64,000 nt of DNA, taken from RUG369 sp050949645. Its GTDB lineage: Bacteria > Planctomycetota > Planctomycetia > Pirellulales > Thermoguttaceae. The position numbers and the translations under genes are program-made. The stretch spans positions 558,001 to 622,000 of the forward strand of contig JBMNGC010000001.1 in the NCBI GenBank assembly GCA_050949645.1, in the 5' to 3' direction. The notes beneath the pieces were generated by a model. It was given only the letters and a program-made list of their open reading frames with translations, had not been told where the DNA came from and ran no database searches. Below are positions 1-8,136 of this stretch, in pieces; the first letter of the stretch is position 1, and every line of letters begins with the position of its first letter.

Positions 1-66
1 AGCGACGACGATTGCAATCTTGCCGACTTCGCCGGGCGCGCAAACAAAACCTTCGTATTCGGTCAT
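1..66 (-). CDS. Partial CDS, N-terminal 22 codons (possibly lumazine synthase RibH)
   Basis: An ATG on the minus strand opens a frame that runs off the left edge of the window. The visible N-terminus reads MTEYEGFVCAPGEVGKIAIV followed by VA. A short polar stretch leading into a hydrophobic KIAIVVA strand resembles the start of 6,7-dimethyl-8-ribityllumazine synthase, where this strand precedes the RFN motif, but that motif lies outside the window. The assignment is a guess from 22 residues. The gene is co-directional with coaE, 125 bp upstream of it, and could be downstream in the same transcript. Confidence 0.35.
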   Translation of the reverse strand, partial: MTEYEGFVCAPGEVGKIAIVVA

Positions 67-191
67 AATTTTTCTTTCATTAAGCGGTGGTTAGAGACTT
101 TCGGAGAAGTGTGGAAGACCCAACGCCGCCGCTGATTCTATCAGAAATAGAACGTACAACAAGTAGGCAAAGAACGCGCGCAATCGGGCGT

Positions 192-833
192 TTAGCTACC
201 AGAGCGCCTAGGTTTTTCCCGAATCGTGTCCAAGATCTTCCGTATCTGTTGCGTCATCTGGGAATCGTCGCGGTTTGCATCGACTATGAAATCGGCGCGA
301 GCCTTCTTGACTTCAAGGGGTAGTTGTCGCGCTTCGCGTTTGAAGAGCTCGTCTGAAGACCAACCGCGCTCAATCGTCCTCCGCAATCGCGTTTCAGCGC
401 TCGCGTCGACAAAGATGACATAATCAACGCGCGAATCCCATCCGACCTCAAAGAGCAACGGCGCGTCGAGAACCGCGAATTCGCAATCCACAAGGGACGC
501 TAGCCAGTTTTCGTATTTTTGCAGAAGGACGGGATGGAGGATGGAGTTGAGAAACGCAAGCTCCTTGCGTCCGGCCTCAGTCGGAGCAAAAACGATCCTG
601 GCGAGCGCTGCGTAATCGACCGTTCCGTTGGAGTTAACGACGGACGACCAGCGGTTCCTGATCTTCGCGACAATTGAGGGCGTCTCGTAAAGCGCCTTGG
701 CTTGCGCGTCGGCGTCAAACCTGACTGCGCCTTGAGAAACCAATTCTGCCGTCGTATAACTCTTGCCTGAGCCGATACCACCGACGACTCCAAGAGTAAT
801 CGGACTAATGGTTGAAACTTGAGATAGCGTCAT
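192..833 (-). CDS. coaE: Dephospho-CoA kinase
   Basis: This 213-residue protein phosphorylates the ribose 3'-hydroxyl of dephospho-CoA, the last step of coenzyme A synthesis, in the cytosol. The P-loop GGIGSGKS sits at residues 18-25. It is followed by the FDAD stretch of the family, the conserved LNSILHP segment, and DAPLLFE in the CoA-binding/lid region. The length is normal for the family (about 200). The start is the ATG at 833, just before the TLGVVGG strand. The gene is co-directional with the partial gene at the window edge and divergent from the rhomboid gene. A short inverted repeat (TTCTAT/ATAGAA, 136-152) lies downstream and is probably not functional. Confidence 0.95.
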   Translation of the reverse strand: MTLSQVSTISPITLGVVGGIGSGKSYTTAELVSQGAVRFDADAQAKALYETPSIVAKIRNRWSSVVNSNGTVDYAALARIVFAPTEAGRKELAFLNSILHPVLLQKYENWLASLVDCEFAVLDAPLLFEVGWDSRVDYVIFVDASAETRLRRTIERGWSSDELFKREARQLPLEVKKARADFIVDANRDDSQMTQQIRKILDTIREKPRRSGS

Positions 834-970
834 CTACCAGTACCTGCTTAGAGCGTTTGCAACGAACACCCCCTCATTATCACGAAAATGTCAAAAGGGG
901 CAAGCGCGGCCACATTCGAACTTCCTTTGACAACGTATCTTCGGCAGGCGCGTTTTGCGCGTTCGTGTTA

Positions 971-998
971 TTGTTCGAAAGCTCTTTTGCGCTATAAT
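971..998 (+). promoter_or_regulatory. Predicted sigma70-type promoter for the rhomboid gene
   Basis: TTGTTC (971-976), a 16-bp spacer and a perfect TATAAT (993-998). Transcription would start near 1005, giving a leader of about 80 nt before the rhomboid ATG. Confidence 0.5.
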
Positions 999-1084
999 GG
1001 GCGGGCGTCTTGAGAGAAAAGAAACGGAGTTTCGCTTGAAGGCGCGACCACCGCTGAAAGGAATTTGCAGAGTCGGAGGAAGTC

Positions 1085-1957
1085 ATGGGACTTTACGATC
1101 GGGACTATTACAGGAACAGACAGGAAACCCGGAGGAGAAAGAGTTCTGGTCTTTCCGCGGTCGCCCTTATCATCTTGCTCAACGTCGTCCTGTTTTTTAT
1201 CAACCAAGGAACAGGCAACGCGCTATTTGAAACAATGGCGCTTAGCGGGAGAACGACGAGCAATCCTCTCCAGTGGTACCGCTGTTTGACATATGCGTTT
1301 GCCCATGATCCGTCGAATTTTAATCACATTTTTTTCAACATGCTCGCGCTTTTCTTCTTCGGCCCTGCCGTAGAACTTCGTTATGGTAAACGCGAGTTCG
1401 TCTTCTATTACCTTGCTTCGGCAATTTTCGGCGGCATTGTCTGGAATGTCCTACATTTTGGCGTGGTCCAATATTCAGCTCTTGGAGCGTCGGGCGCAAT
1501 TTCAGCGGTCATTATTCTTTTTGCGTTTAACTTCCCGCGCGCGCAGGTTCTGCTTTTCTTTATTATCCCCATGCCGATGTGGGTAGCAGGCGTGTTGTTC
1601 GTTCTTTTGGATACGTTTGGTTTGTTGGGCGGCGGTAATATTGCACACGACATTCACCTTTCCGGCGCCGTCTTCGCCGCGGTGTACTATTTTTCCAATA
1701 TGCGAATTTCCTCGATCCTTTCGAGGAAGAAGCGCAAATCCTTCTCACGCTCGTCTTCAGCGGCGGAAAATCCTGCCCACTCCTATACGAATTCCAACTC
1801 TAATCAGGCAGGCTCCGCTTTCCATGATCTCGAGAAAAGAGTCGACGAAATCCTTCGGAAGATTGCTCTTTCCGGCGAAGAAAGCCTGTCGGAGAAAGAG
1901 CGCGAAACCCTTCGATTCGCGAGTCGAGAGTATCAAAAACGCAAAAACCAGCGGTAA
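1085..1957 (+). CDS. Rhomboid-family intramembrane serine protease with C-terminal DUF6576-like domain
   Basis: A 290-residue polytopic inner-membrane protein. Hydrophobic segments lie at about residues 23-40, 80-98, 104-126, 130-149, 153-178 and 185-204. The catalytic Ser is in the GASG motif (Ser136) and the partner His is in AHDIHLSG (His191 by alignment to the H-x-x-G pattern). The conserved HIFFNM segment of loop 1/TM2 is present. The last ~45 residues (LEKRVDEILRKIALSGEESL and onward) form a charged helical domain often attached to planctomycete rhomboids. A GGAGG Shine-Dalgarno sits 6 nt before the ATG. The sialidase gene follows after 57 bp and may be co-transcribed. The substrate is unknown. 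Confidence 0.9.
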   Translation: MGLYDRDYYRNRQETRRRKSSGLSAVALIILLNVVLFFINQGTGNALFETMALSGRTTSNPLQWYRCLTYAFAHDPSNFNHIFFNMLALFFFGPAVELRYGKREFVFYYLASAIFGGIVWNVLHFGVVQYSALGASGAISAVIILFAFNFPRAQVLLFFIIPMPMWVAGVLFVLLDTFGLLGGGNIAHDIHLSGAVFAAVYYFSNMRISSILSRKKRKSFSRSSSAAENPAHSYTNSNSNQAGSAFHDLEKRVDEILRKIALSGEESLSEKERETLRFASREYQKRKNQR

Positions 1958-1981
1958 TGACGCAGATTCAAGATTTTCCAC

Positions 1982-1997
1982 CCTTAAACGTTTAAGG
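1982..1997. promoter_or_regulatory. Perfect 16-bp palindrome upstream of sialidase (LacI-type operator candidate)
   Basis: CCTTAAACGTTTAAGG is a perfect palindrome with a central CG, the form typical of LacI/GalR-family operators. It lies 17 bp before the sialidase ATG and 24 bp after the rhomboid stop. It could also form an 8-bp hairpin in mRNA, but it has no T-tail and so is not a terminator. No LacI-type regulator is visible in the window. Confidence 0.4.
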
Positions 1998-2014
1998 TTA
2001 ATGGAGCTTTTACC

Positions 2015-3205
2015 ATGAAACATTTTGTTCGCGGCTCGCTTTGGATTTTTTTCTACTCGCTCACATTTGTCCTTTACCTCGTCTCTTCTCCAATCCTTTT
2101 CGCGCAGGATGCGCGTCCGACCGTTGATATTTCCCATGAGGTCGAACGACACGTTGTTATTGCCCAAGGGACCCCGGACGTGTATCAGGGGCACCCGTAT
2201 CTCGCGAAAGATCCGGACGATTCGCTGCTCGTCGTTTGGAACATCGGTCATGGAGGCTTTGCAGGTCCGATTGCGAAAAGCGTCGACGATGGTCTGACCT
2301 GGACTCGACTCGATTCCGGGGCGCCGGCGGGATATAAAAAACACAAGAATTGCCCGAGCGTTTATCGACTTGTCAACGCGGACGGCAAAGTTTTTCACTG
2401 GGTTTTTACGGCGCAGCCGTTAATGCCTCGAATCGTAAGCGCTGACGGCGGCGAGACCTGGGAAGAGAAGGAACCGCTTGGCTTTTCCAATGTCATGACG
2501 TTCAGCTCGATCATTCCCCGACGACCAGGAGTCGAGGATGGCAATTACCTTGGATTTTTCCACCGTCGTCGCGCGGCGAGCGGCGAGATTCTCAACGAAG
2601 AGCCGCCAGTGAAGGGACGTCTTGAAGTCGTTATGTCAGAAACGAAGGACGCCGGTTTCACTTGGTCCGAACCTCGCGTCGTTGGCGACGTTGAAGGTCG
2701 CGACCTTTGCGAACCCTTTGCTTTCTGGTCCCCGGATTCCAAGGAAATATGTTGCCTCATGCGTGAAAATACCCATCAAGATCGCAGCATGGTCATGTTC
2801 AGTCAAGATGGCGGAGCAACGTGGACGACGCCCGAAAAAACGGCCTGGGAGCTCACCGGCGACCGTCACATTGGCACGTACGTCAACAGAGACCGACTCT
2901 TTATTGCTTTCCGCGACCAGGCGCCGGGGAGCGAGACGCGCGGTCACTTTGTCGGCTGGGTCGGAAGATACGAGGATATTAAAGAGGGTCGACCCGGCGA
3001 TTATCGAGTGAAGCTTCTTCACTCGTTCGCTAAGAATACGTGGGACTGCGGCTACCCCGGCGTTGCGCTTCTTTCCGACGGCACAGTCGTCGCTCTGACC
3101 TATATCAAATACAAAGACGACGAAAACCAACATTCTGTTGTTGAGACGCGTTTTACGATGGACGAACTCGATAAAAAAGCCGCTGAACTTCAAAAAAATA
3201 AATAG
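2015..3205 (+). CDS. Secreted sialidase/BNR-repeat family protein
   Basis: A 396-residue exported six-bladed beta-propeller protein. A signal peptide (KHFV followed by a hydrophobic stretch, ending near FAQDA, about residue 30) precedes the mature chain. Four Asp-box motifs (S-x-D-x-G-x-T-W) occur at about residues 89 (SVDDGLTW), 142 (SADGGETW), 211 (KDAGFTW) and 264 (QDGGATW). This is the hallmark of sialidases and related BNR proteins. The expected activity is removal of terminal sialic acid or a related sugar, but the catalytic Arg triad cannot be confirmed by eye and other glycosidase specificities are possible. The ATG at 2015 has a GGAG about 9 nt upstream. A perfect palindrome just upstream suggests regulation. 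A strong terminator lies 120 bp downstream. Confidence 0.8.
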   Translation: MKHFVRGSLWIFFYSLTFVLYLVSSPILFAQDARPTVDISHEVERHVVIAQGTPDVYQGHPYLAKDPDDSLLVVWNIGHGGFAGPIAKSVDDGLTWTRLDSGAPAGYKKHKNCPSVYRLVNADGKVFHWVFTAQPLMPRIVSADGGETWEEKEPLGFSNVMTFSSIIPRRPGVEDGNYLGFFHRRRAASGEILNEEPPVKGRLEVVMSETKDAGFTWSEPRVVGDVEGRDLCEPFAFWSPDSKEICCLMRENTHQDRSMVMFSQDGGATWTTPEKTAWELTGDRHIGTYVNRDRLFIAFRDQAPGSETRGHFVGWVGRYEDIKEGRPGDYRVKLLHSFAKNTWDCGYPGVALLSDGTVVALTYIKYKDDENQHSVVETRFTMDELDKKAAELQKNK

Positions 3206-3324
3206 CAACGTTATATTATTTCATATAATTCTCGCGGCTCCCTTCCTAACTGTGACGGTTGGCTGCGAGCATGCCTAAGACTGACAGCCGACATTTGGCG
3301 TCAAATCGCCGACACAACGCCTCG

Positions 3325-3358
3325 AAGAGCGAGCGAAATTTTTTGCTCGCTCTTTTTT
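3325..3358 (+). terminator. Rho-independent terminator after sialidase
   Basis: A perfect 10-bp stem (AAGAGCGAGC / GCTCGCTCTT, 3325-3334 and 3345-3354) with a 10-nt loop, followed by a T run. It lies 120 bp past the sialidase stop. Confidence 0.85.
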
Positions 3359-3408
3359 AGAAGATTCTAGCGACAGAAACGCGAATCTCTATAAATTTTC
3401 TACGGCTA

Positions 3409-3437
3409 TTGAAATTTGTCTCTGCCCCTGCTAAACT
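3409..3437 (+). promoter_or_regulatory. Predicted promoter for rhaB
   Basis: TTGAAA (3409-3414), a 17-bp spacer and TAAACT (3432-3437). Together with the terminator at 3325-3358 this fills the 357-bp gap before rhaB. The leader would be about 120 nt. Confidence 0.5.
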
Positions 3438-3562
3438 GAGCCCGGTTGTCATTTGCGAGACGCGGCCGTTTTTCGCTCGTAAACCGAATTAAAAAGGGAG
3501 GCGACTCGCGTGCTGTTACATTTTGGCGGCGTTTCGACGTCGGCGAGTTTCGGGGGGTTACG

Positions 3563-5071
3563 GTGAAAAAATCTTATTTAGCTATTGATATGGGCGCGTC
3601 GAGCGGACGACTTGTGGTTGGTCATTTCGACGGAAAGAAAATTGAGCTTGAGGAGCTTCACCGTTATGAAAACGGTCCTGTCGATATGAACGGTTCGCTC
3701 TTCTGGGATCTGCCGGGTCTTTGGAATAGCGTTCAGAAGGGTCTCTACGTCGTCGGCGCGAAATACGGTGAGCAGATCGCTAGCGTCGGCGTTGACGCCT
3801 GGGGAATTGACTTTGCGTTTCTCGGTCGCGGCGGCGTTCTCTTGGGCAACCCGTACTGTTATCGTGATTCTCGTACCGACGGAGCTATGGAGCGTGCGTT
3901 CGATATCATGCCGCGCGAGGAAATCTTTGCGCAGACCGGGCTCCAGTTCATGGAGTTCAATTCACTGTATCAGCTTATGGTCATGAAGGAACAGAATTCG
4001 CCGCTTCTCGACGTGGCCGAACGTCTGCTTCAGATTCCCGACCTTTTCCACTGGCTGCTCTCCGGCGTTGAAAGTAACGAGTTCACGAACGCCACGACGA
4101 CCCAATGCTATAATCCGATCATACGCTCTTGGGCGTTTCCGCTCCTCAAGCGGTTCGGACTTCCGACGACGCTCTTCCAGCCGACGACGGAGCCTGGCAC
4201 AACGCTTGGCTTGCTTCGTCCGAAGATTGCGCAGGAAACCGGTCTCACCGCTGCGAAAGTCGTGTTGCCTGGTACTCACGACACCGCGAGCGCTGTTTTT
4301 GCAGTTCCTTCTTCTAGTCCTCTTGGCGCTGCCGACTGGGCCTATATTAGCCTTGGCACTTGGGCGCTGATGGGAATTGAGTCTGCGCGACCGGTGGTTA
4401 ACGACGTCGTCGCGAAGTTTAACTTTACGAACGAAGGGGGCGTCTGCGGAACGACGCGCATTCTAAAGAATATCTGTGGGATGTGGCTCTTCCAGGAGTG
4501 CCGTCGCAACTGGCGCCAGGAGGGTAAAACGAACGCGGCTGGTCATCCAATTGACTGGGAAGATATGAACGTCCTTACATCAAACGCGACTCCTTTTCAG
4601 ACGTTTATTGATCCGGACGCGCCCGAATTTGCCAAGCCCTCCAACATTCCAGAGCTTATCCGAGATTTTGCGAAACGCACCGGCCAGACGGTCCCCGAAT
4701 CGGACGGCGCCGTCCTCCGCGCGATCGTTGAAAGTCTAGCGCTCAAGTTCCGCCACGTTCTCGGTATGTGCGAAGAGATTGGCGGTCGTAAAATTGAAGT
4801 GATCCACATCGTCGGCGGCGGCGTTAAGAACAAGATTCTTATGCAGGCGACAGCGGATGCGACCGGTCGTCGCGTTGTTTGCGGACCAACCGAGGGTACG
4901 GGCGTCGGTAACGTGCTTATGCAGGCGATCGGCGCGGGCGACGTCGCGAATGTCGAGGAAGCGCGCGAGATCGTTCGCAACAGCTTTGAGCTCAAATCCT
5001 ATGAACCGACCCCGAGCGAGGCCGATCGTTGGGACGACGCTTATGGGCGCTTCATGCAGATTCTGAAATAA
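3563..5071 (+). CDS. rhaB: Rhamnulokinase
   Basis: A 502-residue sugar kinase of the FGGY family. It phosphorylates L-rhamnulose at O-1 in the cytosol. The N-terminal ATPase motif IDMGASSGR follows the start closely. VGVDAWGIDFAFL, PGTHDTASAV and the C-terminal adenosine-binding HIVGGGVKN are all present in order. The frame is open 117 nt further upstream, but the residues encoded there do not fit the family. The GTG at 3563, preceded by a GGGGGG Shine-Dalgarno, starts the protein exactly at VKKSYLAIDMG. The rhamnose isomerase and aldolase are not in the window. An alpha-L-rhamnosidase at 29-31 kb would supply the substrate. The gene has its own promoter and terminator, so it is monocistronic. 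Confidence 0.93.
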   Translation: MKKSYLAIDMGASSGRLVVGHFDGKKIELEELHRYENGPVDMNGSLFWDLPGLWNSVQKGLYVVGAKYGEQIASVGVDAWGIDFAFLGRGGVLLGNPYCYRDSRTDGAMERAFDIMPREEIFAQTGLQFMEFNSLYQLMVMKEQNSPLLDVAERLLQIPDLFHWLLSGVESNEFTNATTTQCYNPIIRSWAFPLLKRFGLPTTLFQPTTEPGTTLGLLRPKIAQETGLTAAKVVLPGTHDTASAVFAVPSSSPLGAADWAYISLGTWALMGIESARPVVNDVVAKFNFTNEGGVCGTTRILKNICGMWLFQECRRNWRQEGKTNAAGHPIDWEDMNVLTSNATPFQTFIDPDAPEFAKPSNIPELIRDFAKRTGQTVPESDGAVLRAIVESLALKFRHVLGMCEEIGGRKIEVIHIVGGGVKNKILMQATADATGRRVVCGPTEGTGVGNVLMQAIGAGDVANVEEAREIVRNSFELKSYEPTPSEADRWDDAYGRFMQILK

Positions 5072-5097
5072 GGCCGATAACGTTGAGTCAAGTTTAG

Positions 5098-5136
5098 ACC
5101 GCTCTTTTGAATGATTTCAAGAGAGCGGTTTTTTTT
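5098..5136 (+). terminator. Rho-independent terminator after rhaB
   Basis: A 13-bp stem with one G-U pair (5098-5110 and 5117-5129), a 6-nt loop and a run of T, 26 bp after the rhaB stop. Confidence 0.9.
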
Positions 5137-5180
5137 ATCGTCTTTGATCGAGAGAACCGTGCGTTGTCGATCTCACTCGC

Positions 5181-5208
5181 TTGTCATAGTTCTTTTTTGG
5201 GGTATACT
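5181..5208 (+). promoter_or_regulatory. Predicted promoter for the DedA-like gene
   Basis: TTGTCA (5181-5186), a 16-bp spacer and TATACT (5203-5208). The predicted transcript start near 5215 lies only about 10 nt before the ATG at 5225. Confidence 0.5.
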
Positions 5209-5224
5209 AGGCGGGAGGGCGAGG

Positions 5225-6070
5225 ATGCGTGAACGGTTCGACGCGCCCTTGTTTACCAGTCGATTGCAAGACGCCTTGGGGCGCTTCCATCGGTTTCGTG
5301 TGCAAAGCCTTTGCATGAAGGCTCCGTTTGTCTCGGAGACATTCGATATGGACTCTGATCTTTCACAAAACGCAACGCGAACAGGGGACAAGACCGTCGT
5401 CCTTTGCGCAAGCGCCGAAGAGGCTGTTGCAGTTCGTCCTAAACGTAAAACTTTTATACTCTTCCGACCCTTTACGGCGTGTCAGAGGTTTATCCGGTTC
5501 CTCTATGACTGGGTTCTCTCTTGGGCGCATTCGAGGTTCGGGACGATTGCGCTCGCGGTGCTTGCCTTTACGGAGAGCTCATTTTTCCCAATTCCTCCTG
5601 ACGTTCTGCAGCTCGCTCTTTCAGTCGAGCGACCGAAGCGTTCCTTTTACTATGCCGCGGTGAGTGCGATTTCGTCCGTCTGCGGAGCGGCTTTAGGGTG
5701 GTACATCGGCTACGCGTTGTGGGAGGCAGTCGGGCCAGTTTTTGTTCCGGCTATTATTTCAGAAGCCAACATGGCCAGAGTTGCCGCGTTTTTCTCCAAA
5801 TGGGGCTTTAGCGCGCTCTTTATTGCCGCCTTCACGCCGATTCCATTTAAAGCGTTTACGATATCCTCCGGTATCGGGGGAATGGCGCTGCCCCTTGTTC
5901 TCTTCGCATCCCTCATTGGACGAAGCGCTCGATTTTTCCTCATGGCCACTCTGGTGTTTTGCCTCGGTCCAAGAGTTGGGAAATGGATCGACAAGTATTT
6001 TGGATGGCTTACGATCGCGCTTCTTGTGTTGTTCTTCGGCGGGATTTACGGCATTAAATTCTTCATATAA
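5225..6070 (+). CDS. DedA/YqaA-family (SNARE-associated-like) membrane protein
   Basis: An inner-membrane protein of the VTT/DedA superfamily, closest in look to YqaA; related proteins are thought to move or flip lipids. The hydrophobic core begins after about 100 polar residues. The motifs ESSFFPIPPDVLQLAL and FTPIPFKAFTISSGIGGM are the two re-entrant-loop signatures with their conserved prolines, and there are four to five membrane segments. The frame is open from 5111. The ATG at 5225 was chosen because GGGAGGG precedes it, giving 281 residues. The predicted promoter leaves little room for a leader, so a later ATG (5315 or 5348) without a clear ribosome site is possible. The N-terminal ~100 residues are unlike typical YqaA (about 140-160 aa in total). 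Confidence 0.8.
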   Translation: MRERFDAPLFTSRLQDALGRFHRFRVQSLCMKAPFVSETFDMDSDLSQNATRTGDKTVVLCASAEEAVAVRPKRKTFILFRPFTACQRFIRFLYDWVLSWAHSRFGTIALAVLAFTESSFFPIPPDVLQLALSVERPKRSFYYAAVSAISSVCGAALGWYIGYALWEAVGPVFVPAIISEANMARVAAFFSKWGFSALFIAAFTPIPFKAFTISSGIGGMALPLVLFASLIGRSARFFLMATLVFCLGPRVGKWIDKYFGWLTIALLVLFFGGIYGIKFFI

Positions 6071-6074
6071 GAGC

Positions 6075-6114
6075 GTTGCGCTGCGCGACGTCATTACTTG
6101 GACGTCGGCGCAAC
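6075..6114 (+). other. Strong hairpin in the 66-bp gap before metX-metW
   Basis: GTTGCGC (6075-6081) and CGACGTC (6086-6092) pair with GACGTCG (6101-6107) and GCGCAAC (6108-6114). This makes a 14-bp stem with a 4-nt bulge and an 8-nt loop, ending 22 nt before the metX ATG. There is no T-tail, so it is not a standard terminator. It could be an mRNA processing or stability element. Confidence 0.45.
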
Positions 6115-6136
6115 TCGTTGACCAGGGAAACTTACA

Positions 6137-7957
6137 ATGGTAAAAGACTCCAAGGATCTTTTTGACAGCAGCGATTCCGTGCGTTCAGGTAGGCCACTCG
6201 CCCACGCGCAAACCGCTGTCTTCCCTGGTCCCATTACGCTTACGACCGGCGGCGTTTTGCCGGAAGTGCGCGTTGTCTATGAGACTTACGGCGAGCTGTC
6301 GCCGCACAAGGATAATGCGGTTCTTATTTTTCATGCTCTTTCCGGAGATTCTCATGTCGCCGCGCATAACGAAGAGGATGATCCGGGCTGGTGGGACCTA
6401 CTGGTCGGTCCTGGAAAGTATGTTGACACGAATCGCTACTTCGTGATCTGCGCGAACGTTCTTGGAGGATGCCGCGGTACGACGGGACCTGACAGCATCA
6501 ATCCTGAGACGGGCAAGGAATACGGGATGAATTTCCCGCCGATCAACGTTGCGGACATTGTCGACGTACAACGCATGTTGGTAAAAAAGCTTGGAATTGA
6601 GCGACTCCTGGCGATCATTGGAGGATCGCTAGGCGGCCTCATGGCGCTCGATTGGGGCGCGCGGTATCCCGACAGCGTTGCCGGAATTGTAGCGATTGCG
6701 ACGGGAGCTCGGATGACGATGCAGGCGCTCGCGTTTGACGTCGTTGCAAGAAACGCAATTATGAGCGACCCTCATTTCTACGGGGGCGAGTATTACCACA
6801 AGGCGGAAGGACCTTCGACGGGGCTTGCGATCGCGCGAATGCTTGGGCACATAACGTATCTTTCGCAAGAATCGATGAACAAGAAGTTCAACGCGAGTCG
6901 CAACGTTGGTCGCAAGATCGATACGTCTTTCGAAACAAAGTTTTCGGTTGGTTCGTATCTTGCGTACCAAGGCGGCAAATTTGTCGAGCGGTTCGACGCG
7001 AACAGCTATCTCGCGCTGACACTAGCGCTTGACGCCTTTGATCTTGGGTCTGACCGCGAAAGCCTTATTTCTGTAATGCGTCGTTCGATGTGCCGGTGGC
7101 TCTTCGTGAGTTTCAGCTCCGACTGGCTTTTCCCGACCTTCCAGTCGCGCGAGCTTGTCGACGCGGCGATTGCCGCTGATAAACGCGTCAGCTATTGCGG
7201 AATCAAGAGTGATTGCGGACATGACGCGTTCCTTCTCGAGAGCGAATTGGACGTCTATGGCGGACTGACGCATTCTTTTCTGCACAACTTGAGCCTTGAT
7301 TGGCAGCGCGACAATCCGAAGCGTCGCGAACAGATCAAAGCGGACTATGGAAAGCCGGCGCCGGAGAGGAAAGAGCGCGTCGATTATGACACGATTCTTT
7401 CGCTCATACCGCCCAAGACGAAGATTCTGGACTTAGGCTGCGGCAAGGGCGAGCTTCTTTTGCGCCTCAAGGAACGCGGTCACGACCGCGTCATGGGCGT
7501 CGAATTAGAGCAGCGCCGCGTCCTCCAGTGCGTTGAGAATGGTCTGGACGTGATCATGTGCGACCTTAATGACGGTCTCACGTCTTTTTCGGATCACCAA
7601 TTTGATTTTGTCGTGCTCTCTAAGACGCTCCAGCGAATCCACAACGTTGAGATTGTGCTCGAAGAAATGCTGCGCATCGGCACGAGAGCGATCGTGAGTT
7701 TCCCGAACTTGGGATATAAGAAATATCGATCGCAACTTAACGAGGGCTACGCTCCGCAGACAGATCCGCGTCCGGGCAAGAAATGGTACAACACGAAGGA
7801 CGTTCGTTACCTCACGATCGCCGATTTCGAAGAGTTTTGCCATGAAAAAGGCTATAAGATCTTCCGCAAGGTCGCGCTCAATTCGGAAACAGGTCAGGTT
7901 GTTACATCGCGTGAAAATGAGGAAGCCGACGTAGTCGTTGTTGTTTTTGGCAGATGA
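6137..7957 (+). CDS. metX: MetX-MetW fusion: homoserine O-acetyltransferase joined to a MetW methyltransferase-like domain
   Basis: A 606-residue fusion. Residues ~20-395 are an alpha/beta-hydrolase MetX, which acylates homoserine at the start of the transsulfuration or direct-sulfhydrylation route to methionine. HALSGDSHVAA, GCRGTTGPDSINPETGKEYG and the nucleophile elbow IGGSLGG (Ser164) are visible, with Asp329 in SSDWLFP and His362 in SDCGHDAFLLE completing the triad. Residues ~413-606 are a complete MetW: a SAM-type DLGCGKGE motif at 432-439 and the C-terminal GKKWYNTKDVRYLTI segment. MetW usually is a separate ~200-residue protein encoded next to metX and needed for full MetX activity. 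A CAGGG lies 10 nt before the ATG. Acetyl versus succinyl donor cannot be told from sequence alone. Confidence 0.93.
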   Translation: MVKDSKDLFDSSDSVRSGRPLAHAQTAVFPGPITLTTGGVLPEVRVVYETYGELSPHKDNAVLIFHALSGDSHVAAHNEEDDPGWWDLLVGPGKYVDTNRYFVICANVLGGCRGTTGPDSINPETGKEYGMNFPPINVADIVDVQRMLVKKLGIERLLAIIGGSLGGLMALDWGARYPDSVAGIVAIATGARMTMQALAFDVVARNAIMSDPHFYGGEYYHKAEGPSTGLAIARMLGHITYLSQESMNKKFNASRNVGRKIDTSFETKFSVGSYLAYQGGKFVERFDANSYLALTLALDAFDLGSDRESLISVMRRSMCRWLFVSFSSDWLFPTFQSRELVDAAIAADKRVSYCGIKSDCGHDAFLLESELDVYGGLTHSFLHNLSLDWQRDNPKRREQIKADYGKPAPERKERVDYDTILSLIPPKTKILDLGCGKGELLLRLKERGHDRVMGVELEQRRVLQCVENGLDVIMCDLNDGLTSFSDHQFDFVVLSKTLQRIHNVEIVLEEMLRIGTRAIVSFPNLGYKKYRSQLNEGYAPQTDPRPGKKWYNTKDVRYLTIADFEEFCHEKGYKIFRKVALNSETGQVVTSRENEEADVVVVVFGR

Positions 7958-8033
7958 GCGCGAGGAATGGCGTTTCGTTCCGAAGACGTCGTGAAAATTT
8001 ACTTCAAAATCCGACATTTTTGGCGTCGCCGCC

Positions 8034-8063
8034 TTGACGACGTCCCCGCCTGTCCCTTATATT
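8034..8063 (+). promoter_or_regulatory. Predicted promoter for the TPR-like membrane protein
   Basis: TTGACG (8034-8039), an 18-bp spacer and TATATT (8058-8063). The leader would be about 70 nt. Confidence 0.45.
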
Positions 8064-8136
8064 ACCACAATCGATATTACTCTGTAAGTTAATCGCTGCG
8101 CTTGGAGCGCGCGTTCGCAGATAAAGGATAAACTCA

